Source: Mycobacterium sp. 1423905.2 (GTDB lineage: Bacteria; Actinomycetota; Actinomycetes; Mycobacteriales; Mycobacteriaceae). Taken from it: DNA of 47,718 nt. A model generated the notes under the pieces. It saw nothing but the letters and a program-made list of their open reading frames with translations. It searched no databases and had not been told where the DNA came from. The stretch covers positions 1 through 47,718 of the forward strand of contig NZ_LZLE01000312.1 in the NCBI RefSeq assembly GCF_001673155.1, in the 5' to 3' direction. This document shows positions 9,988 through 20,343 of this stretch, piece after piece (the first letter of the stretch is position 1; each line of letters starts with the position of its first letter). Both the position numbers and the translations under genes were made by a program.

Positions 9988-11939
9988 GCGTCAGCTCCCG
10001 CTCCCACCGTGGCCGCCGACATGCGGGCGACCATCGTTTTGTCTTGCTCGACTTCGGCCAACGTCCCGCCGAGTGCGGCGCGAATCACGCGGCCGATCTC
10101 GTCGGCGAGAAACGCCAACCCCTGCACCTTGGTGACCGACTGGACGTCGACCAAGTACTTCCCGCGCAGCAGCAACGCCAGCTGGCCCAGGTTCATCTCC
10201 GGCGCCACCACCTGCGGGTAGCGCCGCAGCACGTCACCAAGATTGGCCGGGAAGGGGCTCAAGTAGCGCAAGTGCGCGTGCGCGACCTTGATGCCCTTGC
10301 GCCGGGCGCGCCGGCAGGCTTCGCCGATCGGGCCGTAGGAACTGCCCCAACCGATGATCAGCAGTTCCGCGTCTCGGGTGGGGTCGTCCACCTCTAGGTC
10401 GGGAACTTTGATGCCGTCGATCTTGGCCTGGCGCAACCGAACCATGAGGTCGTGGTTGACCGGCTCGTAGGAGATGGCGCCGGATCCGTTGGCCGCTTCC
10501 AATCCACCGATGCGGTGTTCCAGGCCGGGCGTGCCCGGAACGGCGAACTGGCGCGCCAATGTCGCGGGGTCACGCGCGTAAGGCTGGAACGGCTCGTCGG
10601 GCTTGGCGAAGACGTGCTTGATCGGGCTGAGCTCGCTGACGTCGGGAATCTGCCACGGCTCGGAGCCGTTGGCGATGGCGCCGTCGGACAGGATGATCAC
10701 CGGTGTGTGATACGACACCGCGATGCGCACCGCCTCCAGTGCCGTCTGGAAGCAGTCGGAGGGAGAACGCGGCGCCAGCACCGCCACCGGGGACTCACCG
10801 TTGCGACCGTAGAGGGCTTGCAGCAGATCGGCCTGCTCGGTCTTGGTGGGCAGGCCGGTTGATGGTCCACCTCGCTGCACGTCGATGACGATCAGGGGCA
10901 GCTCCGTCATCACCGCCAAGCCCAGCGCCTCGGACTTGAGCGAGATGCCCGGACCCGAGGTGCTGGTGATGCCGAGCGCACCGCCGTAGGAGGCGCCGAT
11001 GGCCGCGCAGATGCCGCCGATCTCGTCTTCGGCTTGGAAGGTGATGACGTTGAAGTTCTTGTGCTTGGACAGTTCGTGCAGGATGTCCGACGCGGGAGTG
11101 ATCGGGTAGCTGCCGAGCACGACTTGCTTGTCGGCCACTTGACCGGCCGCGACGATGCCGTAGGCCAGGGCGGTGTTGCCCGAGATCTGCCGATATTCGC
11201 CGGCCGGCAGCGAGGCCTTGGACACCTCGTAGGTGGTGCCGAAAGCTTCGGTGGTCTCGCCGTAGTTCCATCCCGCCTTGAGCGCCAGCACGTTGGCTTC
11301 GGCCACGTCGGGCTTGCGGGCGAACTTCTCGCGGATGAATTTCTCGCTGGCCTCGATCGGTCGGCCGTACATCCAGGACAGCAGGCCCAAGGCGAACATG
11401 TTCTTGGCCCGCTGGCCGTCCTTTTTCGTCGCACCGATCGATTCCACCGCGCCCAGGGTCAGGGCGGTCATCGGCACGGCGTGGACGACGTACTCCTCCA
11501 ACTCGTCGGATTCGAGCGGGTTGGTGATGTAACCGACTTTGGTCAGGTTCCGTTTGGTGAATTCGTCGGAGTTCGCGATGACCATTCCGCCGCGCGGCAG
11601 GTCTCCGACGTTGGCTTTCAACGCCGCGGGGTTCATGGCGACCAAGACGTCCGGTCGGTCACCAGCGGTCAGGATGTCGTAATCCGCGATTTGAATCTGA
11701 AAAGACGAGACGCCGGGCAAGGTGCCTGCGGGAGCGCGGATTTCGGCCGGATAATTCGGCTGGGTGGCCAGGTCGTTTCCGAATAACGCGGCCTCGGAGG
11801 TGAACCGGTCACCGGTCAGCTGCATGCCGTCGCCGGAGTCCCCCGCGAAACGGATGACCACATTTTCCAGACGCTGACGAGGGGACCCGGCAGCTCCATT
11901 GTGAGACTCTGCCCCGGCCCCGTTGCCGTTCGGATCCAC
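9984..11939 (-). CDS. korA: 2-oxoglutarate:ferredoxin oxidoreductase subunit alpha
   Basis: A fused gamma-alpha subunit of 651 residues. The gamma domain begins at VVIRFAGDSGDGMQLTGDRF and continues past PDVLVAMNPAALKAN. The alpha (pyrimidine-binding) domain begins near QVVLGSYPITPASDILHE, with FQAEDEIGGICAAIGASYGGA and TSTSGPGISLKSE. The start is placed at the GTG at 11939 (MDPNGNGAG) because GGAGGGCGGAGAC lies directly upstream. A GTG at 11972 would add 11 residues but has no ribosome site. The GTG choice gives close to the length I recall for H37Rv KorA. The gene is first in the korA-korB-mobA unit. Confidence 0.93.
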   Translation of the reverse strand: MDPNGNGAGAESHNGAAGSPRQRLENVVIRFAGDSGDGMQLTGDRFTSEAALFGNDLATQPNYPAEIRAPAGTLPGVSSFQIQIADYDILTAGDRPDVLVAMNPAALKANVGDLPRGGMVIANSDEFTKRNLTKVGYITNPLESDELEEYVVHAVPMTALTLGAVESIGATKKDGQRAKNMFALGLLSWMYGRPIEASEKFIREKFARKPDVAEANVLALKAGWNYGETTEAFGTTYEVSKASLPAGEYRQISGNTALAYGIVAAGQVADKQVVLGSYPITPASDILHELSKHKNFNVITFQAEDEIGGICAAIGASYGGALGITSTSGPGISLKSEALGLAVMTELPLIVIDVQRGGPSTGLPTKTEQADLLQALYGRNGESPVAVLAPRSPSDCFQTALEAVRIAVSYHTPVIILSDGAIANGSEPWQIPDVSELSPIKHVFAKPDEPFQPYARDPATLARQFAVPGTPGLEHRIGGLEAANGSGAISYEPVNHDLMVRLRQAKIDGIKVPDLEVDDPTRDAELLIIGWGSSYGPIGEACRRARRKGIKVAHAHLRYLSPFPANLGDVLRRYPQVVAPEMNLGQLALLLRGKYLVDVQSVTKVQGLAFLADEIGRVIRAALGGTLAEVEQDKTMVARMSAATVGAGADA

Positions 11940-12225
11940 GTCTCCGCCCTCCACTGATAACCGGACAGGCACTCCGTGCGACTTCAGGTTACGCGCCGTC
12001 GGAGTGACTTCCCCAAACGCTCACGATGTGTGTCACTGCCGGTATCAATTATGGCATTACTTTAAGGAAGAGATCGTCGCGTCCGGGCCGGAACGCTCCC
12101 GCAGGTCGTAGGAGAAAGGCCATGTCAGCGAGGTGCCAGGGGCGAGAACAGCGACAAACTGTGTTCTTGGTCACGCGGTCGGCCCAGAGAGTGGTTCGAC
12201 ACACCGATGGTTGCGCGCCTTCAGC

Positions 12226-12239
12226 TAGAACACGTTCTA
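12226..12239. promoter_or_regulatory. KstR-type operator palindrome
   Basis: tagaacacgttcta is a perfect palindrome around a central AC and fits the mycobacterial KstR motif TNNAACNNGTTNNA at every fixed position. KstR is the TetR-family repressor of cholesterol-catabolism genes. The site lies 287 bases upstream of the korA start and 44 bases downstream of the clpX stop, so the likely target, if any, is korA-korB-mobA or a gene now lost. The match is seen; binding is inferred. Confidence 0.55.
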
Positions 12240-12241
12240 AT

Positions 12242-12262
12242 TCGGCCCCCCGACGGGGCCGA
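12242..12262. terminator. Terminator hairpin after clpX
   Basis: An 8-bp GC-rich stem, tcggcccc (12242-12249) and ggggccga (12255-12262), has a 5-base loop and lies 20 bases past the clpX stop in the minus-strand transcript. It is followed by an A/T-rich stretch. Confidence 0.6.
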
Positions 12263-12282
12263 GATCGACGCTGTGACGTTGG

Positions 12283-13563
<1,281 letters not shown>

Positions 13564-13822
13564 GATGCTTCAGGGCCTACTTCCTGTTTTCGCCGTTCGT
13601 ATGGTCTGCCGCGTGTAATCCCCGACGCTACCCGCTTGCTCTGGCCCACCGCGACCGTTAGCGCGGAATAGCGTGCTTGGTATTCATGCCTCTCGTGCTC
13701 ATGAACATATCCCGACGGCGCCCGTGACCCGTCGAGACGCGCAATCCGTGTCTCTGGCGTGTCGCGGTCGTTACGTCACTGACGCTCGTCTGTCCCCCAG
13801 CTAATCACCCTACAGTGACCGC

Positions 13823-14713
13823 ATGGGGCTGCCGCTGGATTCGTTGCTGATCAGCGACGGTGGCCTGGCGACCGAATTGGAGGCGCGCGGTAACGACCTG
13901 TCCGACCCGTTGTGGTCGGCGCGGTTACTGCTCGACGCCCCGGAGGAAATCATTGCCGTGCATGCAACCTACTTTCGCGCCGGAGCACGCCTCGCGACGA
14001 CCGCCAGCTACCAAGCCTCGTTCGACGGCTTCGCCGCGCGCGGTCTGGATCGTGGCGCGGCGCAGGCGCTGCTGCGACGCAGCGTGCGGTTGGCGGTCGA
14101 CGCGCGGGACGCGGCCGGCCCGGACGGGCGGTGGGTCGCGGCGTCGGTGGGGCCCTTTGGTGCCGCGCTCGCCGACGGGTCCGAATACCGCGGCGGGTAT
14201 GGACTTTCGGTCCAGGCTTTGGCCGAGTGGCACCGGCCGCGCCTGGAGATCCTGGCCGACGCGGGCGCCGATGTGCTGGCGTTGGAGACCATTCCGGACG
14301 TCGACGAGGCCGAAGCGCTGGTCGGCGTCGTGCATGACCTTGGCGTGCCGGCGTGGCTGAGCTACACCATCAGCGGCACCCGGACCCGCGCCGGCCAACC
14401 GTTGGCCGAGGCGTTCGCGGTGGCCGCGGGGGTGCCCGAGATCGTCGCGGTAGGGGTCAACTGCTGTGCCCCCGACGACGTGCTGCCGGCGATCGACCTG
14501 GCGCGCGCGGCGGGCAAGCCGGTCGTCGTCTATCCCAACAGCGGTGAGCGCTGGGACGGGCGGGCCTGGACCGGTTCGTCGCGATTTACCGGCGAACTCG
14601 CGCAGCACTGGGTCGCGGCCGGAGCGCAGATCGTCGGCGGGTGCTGCCGGGTCGGGCCGACCGACATCGCCGAGATCCGCGCGAAGCTGGCACCCCGTCG
14701 ATCCCGCGACTAG
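13823..14713 (+). CDS. mmuM: Homocysteine S-methyltransferase
   Basis: This cytosolic enzyme of 296 residues methylates homocysteine to methionine with S-methylmethionine or S-adenosylmethionine as donor. The zinc ligands are visible: C214 in GVNC and C274-C275 in VGGCC. The opening [13 protein letters not shown] is the family's N-terminal strand. The start ATG at 13823 has the usual N-terminus [19 protein letters not shown]. It is convergent with clpP2: the two stop codons share the tetramer ctag at 14710-14713. In H37Rv a transporter gene (Rv2459) separates them; here it is absent. Confidence 0.92.
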   Translation: MGLPLDSLLISDGGLATELEARGNDLSDPLWSARLLLDAPEEIIAVHATYFRAGARLATTASYQASFDGFAARGLDRGAAQALLRRSVRLAVDARDAAGPDGRWVAASVGPFGAALADGSEYRGGYGLSVQALAEWHRPRLEILADAGADVLALETIPDVDEAEALVGVVHDLGVPAWLSYTISGTRTRAGQPLAEAFAVAAGVPEIVAVGVNCCAPDDVLPAIDLARAAGKPVVVYPNSGERWDGRAWTGSSRFTGELAQHWVAAGAQIVGGCCRVGPTDIAEIRAKLAPRRSRD

Positions 14714-15348
14714 ACGGTTTGCGCCGACAGCTTCCGGTATTCCAGGACGGTGTCGATGATCCCGTAGTCCTTGGCCTCTTCGGCGGTCAGGATCTTGTCC
14801 CGGTCGGTGTCCTTGCGGATGACCGACGGGTCCTTGTTGGTGTGCCGCGCCAGGGTGGTCTCCATCAGCGTTCGCATCCGCTCGATCTCGGCGGCCTGGA
14901 TCTCCAGATCGGAGAACTGTCCTTGGATGACACCGGATAACGAAGGCTGGTGGATCAGCACTCGGGCGTTGGGCAGGGCCATGCGCTTACCCGGCGTGCC
15001 GGCGGCCAGCAGCACCGCGGCTGCCGAGGCGGCCTGACCCAGGCACACCGTCTGGATGTCGGCCCGCACGTACTGCATGGTGTCGTAGATGGCCATCAAC
15101 GAAGTGAAGCCGCCACCCGGTGAGTTGATGTACATGGTGATGTCGCGGTCGGGGTCCAGCGACTCGAGCACCAACAGCTGAGCCATGATGTCGTTTGCCG
15201 ACGCGTCGTCGACCTGAACACCGAGGAAGATGATGCGTTCCTCGAACAGCTTGTTGTACGGGTTGGACTCTTTGACGCCGAAGCTGGAGTGCTCGATGAA
15301 CGACGGCAGGATGTAGCGCGCCTGGGGCTGGATTTGAGAATGATTCAC
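14710..15348 (-). CDS. clpP2: ATP-dependent Clp protease proteolytic subunit ClpP2
   Basis: One of the two different ClpP subunits that form the mixed ClpP1P2 tetradecamer, essential in mycobacteria. It has 212 residues with the Ser-His-Asp triad at S108 (GQAAS), H133 (LIHQP) and D184 (DTDRD). The GTG at 15348 overlaps the clpP1 stop (GTGA), so the subunits are translationally coupled. An open extension to 15435 has no family similarity and runs inside clpP1. The substrate path depends on ClpX (12.3 kb) or ClpC1. Confidence 0.96.
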   Translation of the reverse strand: MNHSQIQPQARYILPSFIEHSSFGVKESNPYNKLFEERIIFLGVQVDDASANDIMAQLLVLESLDPDRDITMYINSPGGGFTSLMAIYDTMQYVRADIQTVCLGQAASAAAVLLAAGTPGKRMALPNARVLIHQPSLSGVIQGQFSDLEIQAAEIERMRTLMETTLARHTNKDPSVIRKDTDRDKILTAEEAKDYGIIDTVLEYRKLSAQTV

Positions 15349-15944
15349 TGGGCTTCTCCGTTGCTGATGTGAGCGGCGCGGGTGATGATGTGGTCGACGA
15401 AGCCGTAGTCCAGGGCTTCCTGGGCGGTGAACCACCGGTCGCGGTCGGAATCCGCCTCGATGCGTTCGATCGGCTGGCCGGTGAACTCGGCGTTGAGCCG
15501 GAACATCTCCTTCTTGATCACGGAGAACTGTTCGGCCTGGATGGCGATGTCGGCCGCGCTGCCGGTCACGCCGCCCAGCGGCTGGTGCATCAGGATCCGG
15601 GCGTGCGGCAACGCGTAGCGCTTGCCCTTGGTGCCGGCGGCCAACAAGAACTCACCCATCGATGCGGCCATGCCCATCGCATAGGTGGCGACGTCGCACG
15701 GCGCGAGAACCATGGTGTCGTAGATGGCCATTCCGGCGCTGATCGAGCCGCCGGGCGAGTTGATGTAAAGCGAAATGTCCTTGTCCGAGTCCTCGGCGGC
15801 GAGCAGCAGGATCTGTGCGCACAGCCGATTGGCGACCTCGTCGTTGACCTCGGAGCCCAGGAAGATGATGCGCTCGGCCAGCAAGCGCTCATAGACCGAG
15901 TCCGTGAGGTTGAGACCCAACGAGTTCGAACGCATGTCAGTCAC
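15345..15944 (-). CDS. clpP1: ATP-dependent Clp protease proteolytic subunit ClpP1
   Basis: The partner of ClpP2 in the heteromeric protease. The triad is S95 (GMAAS), H120 (LMHQP) and D169 (DSDRD), counted from the GTG at 15944 (MTDMRSNS), which gives 199 residues, close to the 200 I recall for H37Rv. The frame is open to a further GTG at 15980 that would add 12 residues; neither start has a strong ribosome site, so the exact start is uncertain. The mycobacterial ClpP1 N-terminus is known to be trimmed. A ClgR-like box lies about 100 bases upstream, between it and tig, arguing for its own regulated promoter. Confidence 0.93.
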   Translation of the reverse strand: MTDMRSNSLGLNLTDSVYERLLAERIIFLGSEVNDEVANRLCAQILLLAAEDSDKDISLYINSPGGSISAGMAIYDTMVLAPCDVATYAMGMAASMGEFLLAAGTKGKRYALPHARILMHQPLGGVTGSAADIAIQAEQFSVIKKEMFRLNAEFTGQPIERIEADSDRDRWFTAQEALDYGFVDHIITRAAHISNGEAQ

Positions 15945-16039
15945 GACCGGATTACCTGCTTTCTCGAGTTCTTCTTGCACCGACCCTAACCAACCGGGCC
16001 CGCCGTTTCCCGCTCACGCACCCCTGAAACGGGCGCGTT

Positions 16040-16050
16040 CGCTCACAGCG
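16040..16050. promoter_or_regulatory. ClgR-like box upstream of clpP1P2
   Basis: cgctcacagcg fits the core CGCYNANRGCG of the actinobacterial ClgR motif. It lies 96 bases upstream of the clpP1 start, just past the tig stop. ClgR is the known activator of clpP1P2 in actinobacteria, so the position is right; binding is inferred. Confidence 0.55.
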
Positions 16051-17526
16051 TCACGACTTGGCTTCGTCGGCCTCTTTGTCGGCCTCTTCGTCGGTCACTC
16101 CGTCGGTCACCTGGTCGAGGTCGTCGGCCTCTTCGTCGGTCACCTCGTCGTCTTGGTCCGCAGCGTCGAGCCCGGTCTCGTCGTCGAGTTCGTCGGTCTC
16201 CGCCGCGCGGTTGCCGAAGAACTCACTGACGTCGATCGGATTGCCGTCGGTGTCGGTGACGGTGGCCTTCTGCACCACGGCTGCGACGGCCAGTCCTCGG
16301 CGCACGTCGGCGAACATCGCGGCGAGCTGGTTGTTTTCCTGCAGATAAGCGAACAGCTGCTGCGGCTCGATGCCGTACTGCCGGGAGGTCAGCACCAGCC
16401 GCTCGGTCAGGTCTTCCTGACTGACCTCGAGGTCGAGCTCGTCGGCGATGGCGTCGAGCAGCAGCTGACGTCTGACGTTGTTCTCCGCGGCGCTCCGCGC
16501 TTCGGCGTCGAACTCTTGGCGAGACGAGCCCTGCTGGGCGAGCACCTCAGCGAACTTGGTCTCGTCGTGGTCGAGGCCGCGCAGCGCGGCGTGCAGCGTC
16601 TCGTCGATCTGGGACCGGACGACGGCTTCGGGCAACGGCACCTCGACCTGCTCGACGAGGGCATCGAGGGTGGCGTTGCGGATCTGCTCGGCCTGCTGGG
16701 TGCGCTTGGTGGCACGCACTTGGTCGCGCAGGTTCTCCCGCAGCTCGTCGATGGTGTCGAATTCACTGGCCAGTTGCGCGAATTCGTCGTCGGGCTCGGG
16801 CAGCTCCCGTTCTTTGACCGATCGGACGGTGACGGTGACCTCCGCCTCGCGCCCGGCGTGTTCACCGGTTGCCAGCTTCGCGGTGAACACCTTGGACTCG
16901 TCGACCGACAAGCCCACCAGCGCGTCGTCCAGGCCCGCGATGAGCCGGCCGGAGCCGACCTCGTGCGAGAGGCCCTCGGCCGAAGCGGCCGGCACGTCCT
17001 CACCGTCGACCGTCGCCGACAGGTCGATGGAGACGAAGTCACCCGTCTGCACGGGCCGGTCCACTCCGGTGAGGGTGCCGAAGCGGGCGCGCAGGGACTG
17101 CAACTCGGCGTCGACGTCCTCGTCGGTGACCTCGATCGGGTCGACGGTGACGGCGAGCCCGGTCAGGTCGGGAAGCGTCAGCTTCGGCCGCACGTCGACC
17201 TCGGCGAAGAATTCCAGGTCCTGACCCAGCTCCTTCTTGGTGACCTGAATGTTCGGCCGGCCGATCGGCTGCACGTCGGACTCCGTCACCGCTTGCCCGT
17301 ACCGGCTGGGCAAGGCTTCTTCGATGACCTGGTCCAGCAGCGCTTCGCGGCCGAATCGTGCCTCGAGCAGCTTGGCCGGCGCCTTGCCGGGCCGGAAGCC
17401 GGGCAGCCGGACCTGCTTGGCGAGTTCTTTGTACGCGCGCTGGAAGTCGGGTTCCAGCTCGGTGAAGGGCACCTCCACGTTGATTCGCACCCGCGTCGGG
17501 CTCAACTGTTTGACGGTGCTCTTCAC
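16051..17526 (-). CDS. tig: Trigger factor, ribosome-associated chaperone and prolyl isomerase
   Basis: A protein of 491 residues that binds the ribosome exit tunnel and folds nascent chains. It has an N-terminal ribosome-binding domain ([19 protein letters not shown] ... the signature about GFRPGKAP), a FKBP-type PPIase domain in the middle ([17 protein letters not shown]) and an alpha-helical C-terminal domain. The GTG at 17526 follows GAGGAG by 8 bases; the open frame beyond it runs through the tRNA-Pro gene and is spurious. The C-terminus is unusual: about 50 residues rich in Asp and Glu, with two TDEEAD blocks. It makes the protein about 25 residues longer than the H37Rv form as I recall it. 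Confidence 0.95.
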   Translation of the reverse strand: MKSTVKQLSPTRVRINVEVPFTELEPDFQRAYKELAKQVRLPGFRPGKAPAKLLEARFGREALLDQVIEEALPSRYGQAVTESDVQPIGRPNIQVTKKELGQDLEFFAEVDVRPKLTLPDLTGLAVTVDPIEVTDEDVDAELQSLRARFGTLTGVDRPVQTGDFVSIDLSATVDGEDVPAASAEGLSHEVGSGRLIAGLDDALVGLSVDESKVFTAKLATGEHAGREAEVTVTVRSVKERELPEPDDEFAQLASEFDTIDELRENLRDQVRATKRTQQAEQIRNATLDALVEQVEVPLPEAVVRSQIDETLHAALRGLDHDETKFAEVLAQQGSSRQEFDAEARSAAENNVRRQLLLDAIADELDLEVSQEDLTERLVLTSRQYGIEPQQLFAYLQENNQLAAMFADVRRGLAVAAVVQKATVTDTDGNPIDVSEFFGNRAAETDELDDETGLDAADQDDEVTDEEADDLDQVTDGVTDEEADKEADEAKS

Positions 17527-17579
17527 GGGTGTGCTCCTCGATGTGTTCGTTGCGGTGTCCGGCGCTGAGTGGGTCGGGC

Positions 17580-17656
17580 TGGTCGGGGTGACAGGATTTG
17601 AACCTGCGGCCTTCCGCTCCCAAAGCGGATGCGCTACCAAGCTGCGCTACACCCCG
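17580..17656 (-). tRNA. tRNA-Pro (anticodon TGG)
   Basis: A full cloverleaf on the minus strand. The acceptor stem cggggtg/caccccg pairs perfectly, the anticodon loop holds TGG, and the T-arm is caggttcaaatcctg-like with TTCAAAT. The 3' CCA is encoded (17580-17582). It sits just upstream of tig. Confidence 0.95.
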
Positions 17657-17788
17657 CGCTGACCTCGCGATCCTACGGCCCGGTGACGCCCGCTCCGCAG
17701 CGACCTCGATCCTTACGGAGCGGTCACGGCGTTGCGTCGATTAGATTTGATCTACGCCACCACGTATCGTCTCGCTCGACGAATACAC

Positions 17789-17859
17789 GCGGGCGTAGCT
17801 CAATGGTAGAGCCCTAGTCTTCCAAACTAGCTACGCGGGTTCGATTCCCGTCGCCCGCT
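17789..17859 (+). tRNA. tRNA-Gly (anticodon TCC)
   Basis: The acceptor stem gcgggcg/cgcccgc, the D-arm gctcaatggtagagc, the anticodon stem ctagt/actag with loop cttccaa (TCC) and the T-arm cgggttcgattcccg all fit. CCA is not encoded. It is divergent from tRNA-Pro and 32 bases upstream of the lipP start. Confidence 0.95.
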
Positions 17860-17891
17860 CGAGCTCACGATTGCTCAACAGGAAAGGCGCC

Positions 17892-19079
17892 ATGAGCGAC
17901 GTCGTAATTCATGGCTCATGCGCTTCGAGCTTCGCGAGAGTGCGCGACGCGTTCGAGCGCAATTTCGAGCTGCGCAACGAGATTGGCGCAGCCGTTGCGG
18001 TCTGGGTGGACGGCGATCTCGTGGTCAATCTGTGGGGCGGCTCCGCTGACGCGGCCGGTACCCGGCCGTGGCGAGAAGACACCCTGACCACCGTGCTGTC
18101 GGGCACCAAGGGCCTCACCGCCACCTGCGTGCATCAACTGGCCGACCGCGGTGAGATCGATCTGAATGCGCCGGTATGCCGCTATTGGCCCGAGTTCGCC
18201 CAGGCCGGCAAGCAAGACATCACCGTCGGCATGGTGATGAGCCACCGCTCGGGAGTCATCGGGCCGAACAAGCGGATGACGTGGCAGCAGGTCGCCGACT
18301 GGGACTACGTCTGCGAGCAGCTCGCCATCGCCGAACCGTGGTGGGAGCCGGGTACCGCGCAGGGCTATCACATGACGACGTTCGGCTTCATCCTCGGCGA
18401 GGTGTTCCGCCGCGTCACCGGCCGGACCGTTGGGCAGTATCTGCGCACCGAGATCGCCGAGCCGATCGGCGCCGACGTCCATATCGGCCTGTCCCGACGC
18501 GACCAGCGGCGCTGCGCCGAGCGGGTGAACAAGCCACACGCGCGCGATCTGCTGGCCGAGGTGCAGGCTCCCGGTTATCCGACCAGCCTCGACGAACATC
18601 CCAAGGCGGCGCTGTCCATCTCAATGGGATTCGCCCCCGACGACGAGCTCGGTTCGCACGACTTGCAGTTGTGGCGCGAATTGGAGTTCCCAGGCACCAA
18701 TGGACAGGTGTCGGCGCTGGGCTTGGCGACCTTCTACAACGCGTTGGCGCAAGAGAAGCTGCTCAGCCGCGAGCACATGGACTTGGTTCGCGTCTCGCAA
18801 GGCGGATTCGACACCGATCTGGTGCTGGGGCCCCGCGTCGCCGACCATGGCTGGGGGCTGGGCTACATGCTCAACCAACGCGGCACCAACGGACCCAACC
18901 GGCGCATCTTCGGACACGGCGGGCTAGGCGGCTCGTTCGGGTTCGTCGACCTGGAGCACCGGATCGGCTACGGGTATGTGATGAACCGCTTCGACGCGAG
19001 CAAGGCCAACGCTGATCCGCGCAGCGTCGCGCTGAGCAACGAGGTCTACGCGGTTCTCGGCGTCGAAGCCGACAGCTGA
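17892..19079 (+). CDS. lipP: Serine esterase/beta-lactamase-fold hydrolase LipP
   Basis: This 395-residue member of the class C beta-lactamase/EstB esterase fold carries the SxxK catalytic pair in LSGTKGL and a C-terminal GHGGLGGSFGF motif (the HxG/KTG counterpart). The second catalytic element is near QGYHMTTFG. The ATG at 17892 follows aggaaaggcgcc (ribosome site); an ATG 7 codons earlier at 17871 lacks one. Hydrolysis of short-chain esters is expected from the family; the natural substrate is unknown. It corresponds to H37Rv Rv2463. A strong hairpin follows the stop. Confidence 0.88.
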   Translation: MSDVVIHGSCASSFARVRDAFERNFELRNEIGAAVAVWVDGDLVVNLWGGSADAAGTRPWREDTLTTVLSGTKGLTATCVHQLADRGEIDLNAPVCRYWPEFAQAGKQDITVGMVMSHRSGVIGPNKRMTWQQVADWDYVCEQLAIAEPWWEPGTAQGYHMTTFGFILGEVFRRVTGRTVGQYLRTEIAEPIGADVHIGLSRRDQRRCAERVNKPHARDLLAEVQAPGYPTSLDEHPKAALSISMGFAPDDELGSHDLQLWRELEFPGTNGQVSALGLATFYNALAQEKLLSREHMDLVRVSQGGFDTDLVLGPRVADHGWGLGYMLNQRGTNGPNRRIFGHGGLGGSFGFVDLEHRIGYGYVMNRFDASKANADPRSVALSNEVYAVLGVEADS

Positions 19080-19082
19080 CAG

Positions 19083-19113
19083 ACGGACCCTGCCGGCAAG
19101 CGGCAGGGTCCGT
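19083..19113. terminator. Bidirectional terminator between lipP and a small secreted-protein gene
   Basis: A perfect 13-bp stem, acggaccctgccg (19083-19095) and cggcagggtccgt (19101-19113), has a 5-base loop and is followed by tt. It lies between two convergent genes, 4 bases after the lipP stop. Confidence 0.85.
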
Positions 19114-19134
19114 TTCGCTGATGAACTCGATGAC

Positions 19135-19437
19135 TTAGTGGTGGTCGCCACGCCAGCCGGGGCCGCCCGGGCCACCCGGTCCGCCTGGACCCCATCCCGG
19201 ACCGCCGGGGCCACGCCCGAATTCCGGATGCGGGTTGGGTCCCGGTCCACGCCAGTTGTCGTGGCACCCGTGCCAATCCCAGTTGTCGCCCCAACCCGGG
19301 TCCCAGAAGTCGCCGGGGCACCACTGCGGAAACGGTCCCGGTTGGGCCTGAGCCTCGCCCGCGGCACCGAGTCCCGCCAGCCCCAGGCCGACCATCATTG
19401 CGAAAGTCGTTGCAGCCAAACGCGAAGAGATTTTCAT
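19135..19437 (-). CDS. Small secreted Gly/Pro/Trp-rich protein of unknown function
   Basis: A 100-residue protein. Residues 1-31 are a clear signal peptide (MKISSRLAATTFAMMVGLGL ... AQA). The mature part starts QPGPFPQWCPGDFWDPGWGD. It has two cysteines that could form one disulfide, then a tail of GPGG repeats ending in His-His. Small Trp- and Gly-rich exported proteins of this type are common in mycobacteria and have no assigned function. The ATG at 19437 has only a weak ribosome site. Convergent with lipP. Confidence 0.7.
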   Translation of the reverse strand: MKISSRLAATTFAMMVGLGLAGLGAAGEAQAQPGPFPQWCPGDFWDPGWGDNWDWHGCHDNWRGPGPNPHPEFGRGPGGPGWGPGGPGGPGGPGWRGDHH

Positions 19438-19534
19438 AGGTAATAGATGTACCTGTAGAGCCTGTGCTCAAACTGAAGAAGGAGCACTTGTTCCTGTTAG
19501 TTTGCTGTCAAAACGCTGGCAGCGGGGTTGGCGG

Positions 19535-20335
19535 TCAGCGCTGACAGACCGGACACCAGAAAACGTTGCGGCCCTCCAGCACGTTGGTGTGGATCGTTTC
19601 GCCGCACACCCGGCAGGGCTTCCCCGCGCGCCGGTAGACGTAGGTGCGGGGCCGCCCCGGCGCGTAGGACGGCGCGCCGTGGTCATGTTCGGGACGGACG
19701 ACGATGATCTTGCCGCGACGCAGGCCGACTTTCATCAGCGCCACCAGATCGGTCCATGCCGAGTCGAACTCCGCTTCGGAGATCTGTTGACCGGTCCGAT
19801 ACGGGTGGATGCGGTGGCGATACAACAGTTCGCTGCGGTAGACGTTGCCGACTCCCGCGATCACGGTCTGATCCATCAGAAGCGCCCCAATCGGCCTGCG
19901 CGACTTCTTGATTCGCGCCCAGGGCCAGGACGGGTCGGCATCCGAACGCAACGGGTCAGGCCCCAGCCGGGCCAGCACGGTATCGACTTGGCCCTCGTCG
20001 AGCAACTCGCACACCGTCGGGCCGCGAAGGTCGGTGCCGTAGTCGGCGCCGACCATGCGCATCCGCACCTGCCCGACCGGCTCCGGAAGGGGTTGTCCGA
20101 CAACGCGTTCCCATTCGGTGAAGGCGCCGTAGAGCCCGAGGTGCACATGCACGATCGGACCGCCGGCGTAGTGATGGAACAGGTGCTTGCCCCAGGCGCT
20201 GGTGCGATTCAACACCCGGCCATCGACGACGTCGGCGTCGAATCTGCCTTGCGGACTCGACACCGCCACCGGTTTGCCGGCATACCGGCGCTGATGCAGC
20301 CGGGCCAGCCGGTGCAGCGTATGCCCTTCGGGCAC
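19535..20335 (-). CDS. nei1: Formamidopyrimidine-DNA glycosylase/endonuclease VIII family (Nei1)
   Basis: A base-excision repair enzyme of 266 residues that removes oxidised bases and cuts the abasic site. After the initiator Met, P2 is the catalytic imine-forming residue and E3 is also conserved (PEGHTLHRLA). K50 lies in the SAWGKHLFH turn. The helix-two-turn-helix holds DQTVIAGVGNVYRSE. The zinc finger is C241, C244, C261 and C264. The GTG at 20335 is required because P2 must be the second residue; the 240-base open extension upstream runs inside rpiB. It is 8 bases downstream of the rpiB stop and likely co-transcribed with it. Confidence 0.92.
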   Translation of the reverse strand: MPEGHTLHRLARLHQRRYAGKPVAVSSPQGRFDADVVDGRVLNRTSAWGKHLFHHYAGGPIVHVHLGLYGAFTEWERVVGQPLPEPVGQVRMRMVGADYGTDLRGPTVCELLDEGQVDTVLARLGPDPLRSDADPSWPWARIKKSRRPIGALLMDQTVIAGVGNVYRSELLYRHRIHPYRTGQQISEAEFDSAWTDLVALMKVGLRRGKIIVVRPEHDHGAPSYAPGRPRTYVYRRAGKPCRVCGETIHTNVLEGRNVFWCPVCQR

Positions 20336-20343
20336 GAGCTGGC

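Larger units (their letters stand above)
11940..12282. other. Gene-free gap between korA and clpX
   Basis: In H37Rv a transporter gene (Rv2456c) occupies this place; here there is no usable reading frame. The gap contains the presumed korA promoter region (AT-rich stretch about 12046-12072), a KstR-type palindrome (12226-12239) and the clpX terminator hairpin (12242-12262). Nothing else is recognisable. Confidence 0.6.
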
